This document shows, piece by piece, positions 62,820-64,000 of a stretch of 64,000 nucleotides of DNA. Position 1 is the first letter of the stretch. Every line of letters starts with the position of its first letter. Below the pieces are notes generated by a model. That model did no database searches and was not told where the DNA came from. It saw nothing but the letters and a program-made list of their open reading frames with translations. A program made the translations under genes and the position numbers. This DNA comes from Sphagnum magellanicum (Eukaryota > Streptophyta > Sphagnopsida > Sphagnales > Sphagnaceae): contig CM038920.1 in assembly GCA_021904315.1 (NCBI GenBank), forward strand, positions 12,338,001 to 12,402,000, read 5' to 3'.

Positions 62820-63520
62820 AAAATGTTGTAAGTAGGTATATAGGTAGGTAAACCTAACTTAAACCAAGCACCTAAGCTAGGAACCTAGTTAAAATATTTT
62901 AACTTAGAAGCTAAGAATTTAGCTAAGCTAGATAGCCACCTTAATTAAATAGCTTCGTTAAATACAATGCAAGTGTGAAAACTTGAACCTGTCACTTCCA
63001 CATTGAAAGACCAAATCCTCAACCATTGCACAATATCTTCAACAAACAATAAATTTTGTCATTCTATTATTATGAACTTTTTTTTATAACCTACCTTGAA
63101 AACATAGCTTAACTGCTGTAGGCTAACTCACCTACTTTATTTACTTAGCCTACCTATTTACTTAATTACCTAACCTACCTACTTAGTCTAAATACCTCAC
63201 CTTGGATGCACACCTATCTAAACTAGAGACCTTGCCTAACTTGCACATCTACTATCATATTACCCTAAACTAATCACCTAGGCTAAATATGCTAGGTAAT
63301 TAGACTACCTACCCATCTAAGTCAAGTAGGTAAATATTTAGGCTAAGTAATTTATCTACTTAGCCTATCTAAATATCTTCTTAACCTAATGACCTAGGTA
63401 TTTAGGTATTTAGGTAGGTAAGGTATGTAGGCTAGTTAGGCTAGGTAGGTAGATTAAGTAAGTACTAACTTACATGTATTTACTTACCTACCTACTCACC
63501 TACCTACCAATCGAATTAAT
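62820..63520. repeat. Long degenerate AGGT/ACCT tetranucleotide tract
   Basis: About 700 bases dominated by taggta, cctacc, ctaggt and acctaa units that switch orientation several times. At 63,400-63,515 an aggtaggt-rich half is followed by an acctacct-rich half, giving a possible long imperfect hairpin. No coding potential. Confidence 0.75.
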
Positions 63521-64000
63521 TTACTATTCATTTTTATTACCATTTTGACTAATAGTCAAATTATTGTTGGTTAGATTGGCAAGTCAACATAACAATAAAT
63601 AGTTAAAATCTATATTGATTTAATTTCAAATATGGTTTAAACAAAATTGATTGTTCCATTTGATTAAACCCTTTTTTTTTTCATTGGAGTTTTTTTTTTG
63701 GGTCATATTTGATTCAATGTCACATTTGACAAAGTAGTAAAAAAAGTTAGTTTATTCAATTGAATTAATGAAAAGTCACATGTCATTTTAGGAACTAGGG
63801 CCTTTGGTAAAGTTGATCATTTTTTGGGTCAAAATGGAATGACTAATTAAGTTGGATGGTTTGAAAAGTTGTCATTTGTAATAATGGTGTAACCATTGTT
63901 CAAGTTTTTCACATTTTAAAGTCGTAAATCAAGTCAATGTTGAAAATGTGTGGTGTACTTATACAAAAATGTTTCTAATGACAAAATTGTTGTTGGGCTA
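63521..64000. other. AT-rich end of window, nothing seen
   Basis: No gene, RNA or mobile element recognised; contains poly-T runs near 63,670. Confidence 0.5.

Overview
The window is nuclear DNA of a land plant. Its genes are split by many short GT-AG introns, the spacers are AT-rich and loaded with microsatellites, tandem arrays and decayed transposons, and one locus encodes a plant-type PPR protein with a C-terminal DYW domain. The PPR repeats have the near-identical style I associate with seed-free plants (ferns, lycophytes, mosses); a fern is my best guess, but that is inference.

Layout. 1-8,560: no convincing gene; four tandem arrays, a dispersed repeat, microsatellites, and three ~205-bp tandem units just upstream of the first gene. 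8,560-26,875: a purine-rich leader, then one very large plus-strand gene that I resolve into 29 exons with continuous reading frame (about 3,797 residues). It encodes a giant protein built of repeated ASH/PapD-like beta-sandwich segments. I cannot assign it to a named family, and it is the most interesting object here. 26,876-40,700: intergenic; it contains two colinear, decayed copies of one hAT-type transposon in the same orientation and a third, inverted copy of the dispersed repeat. 40,866-45,866: a complete 13-exon gene for a TM9SF3-type nonaspanin (595 aa), including an 18-nt microexon. 47,109-55,228: a complete 18-exon gene for a conserved plant coiled-coil protein (697 aa), with one apparent GC-AG intron. 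59,606-61,196: a 5'-truncated PPR-DYW pseudogene with a stop, two frameshifts and loss of a DYW zinc ligand. 61,197-64,000: low-complexity AATCC-like and AGGT/ACCT-like repeats.

The three intact genes and the PPR pseudogene are all on the plus strand but are independent transcription units; nothing suggests a shared pathway. The nonaspanin is expected in the Golgi/endosomal membrane, the coiled-coil protein in the cytoplasm or on membranes, and the giant ASH protein may be a scaffold, possibly of cilia or microtubules (inference only). All exon boundaries were placed by eye from splice signals and frame continuity; no alignments were run.
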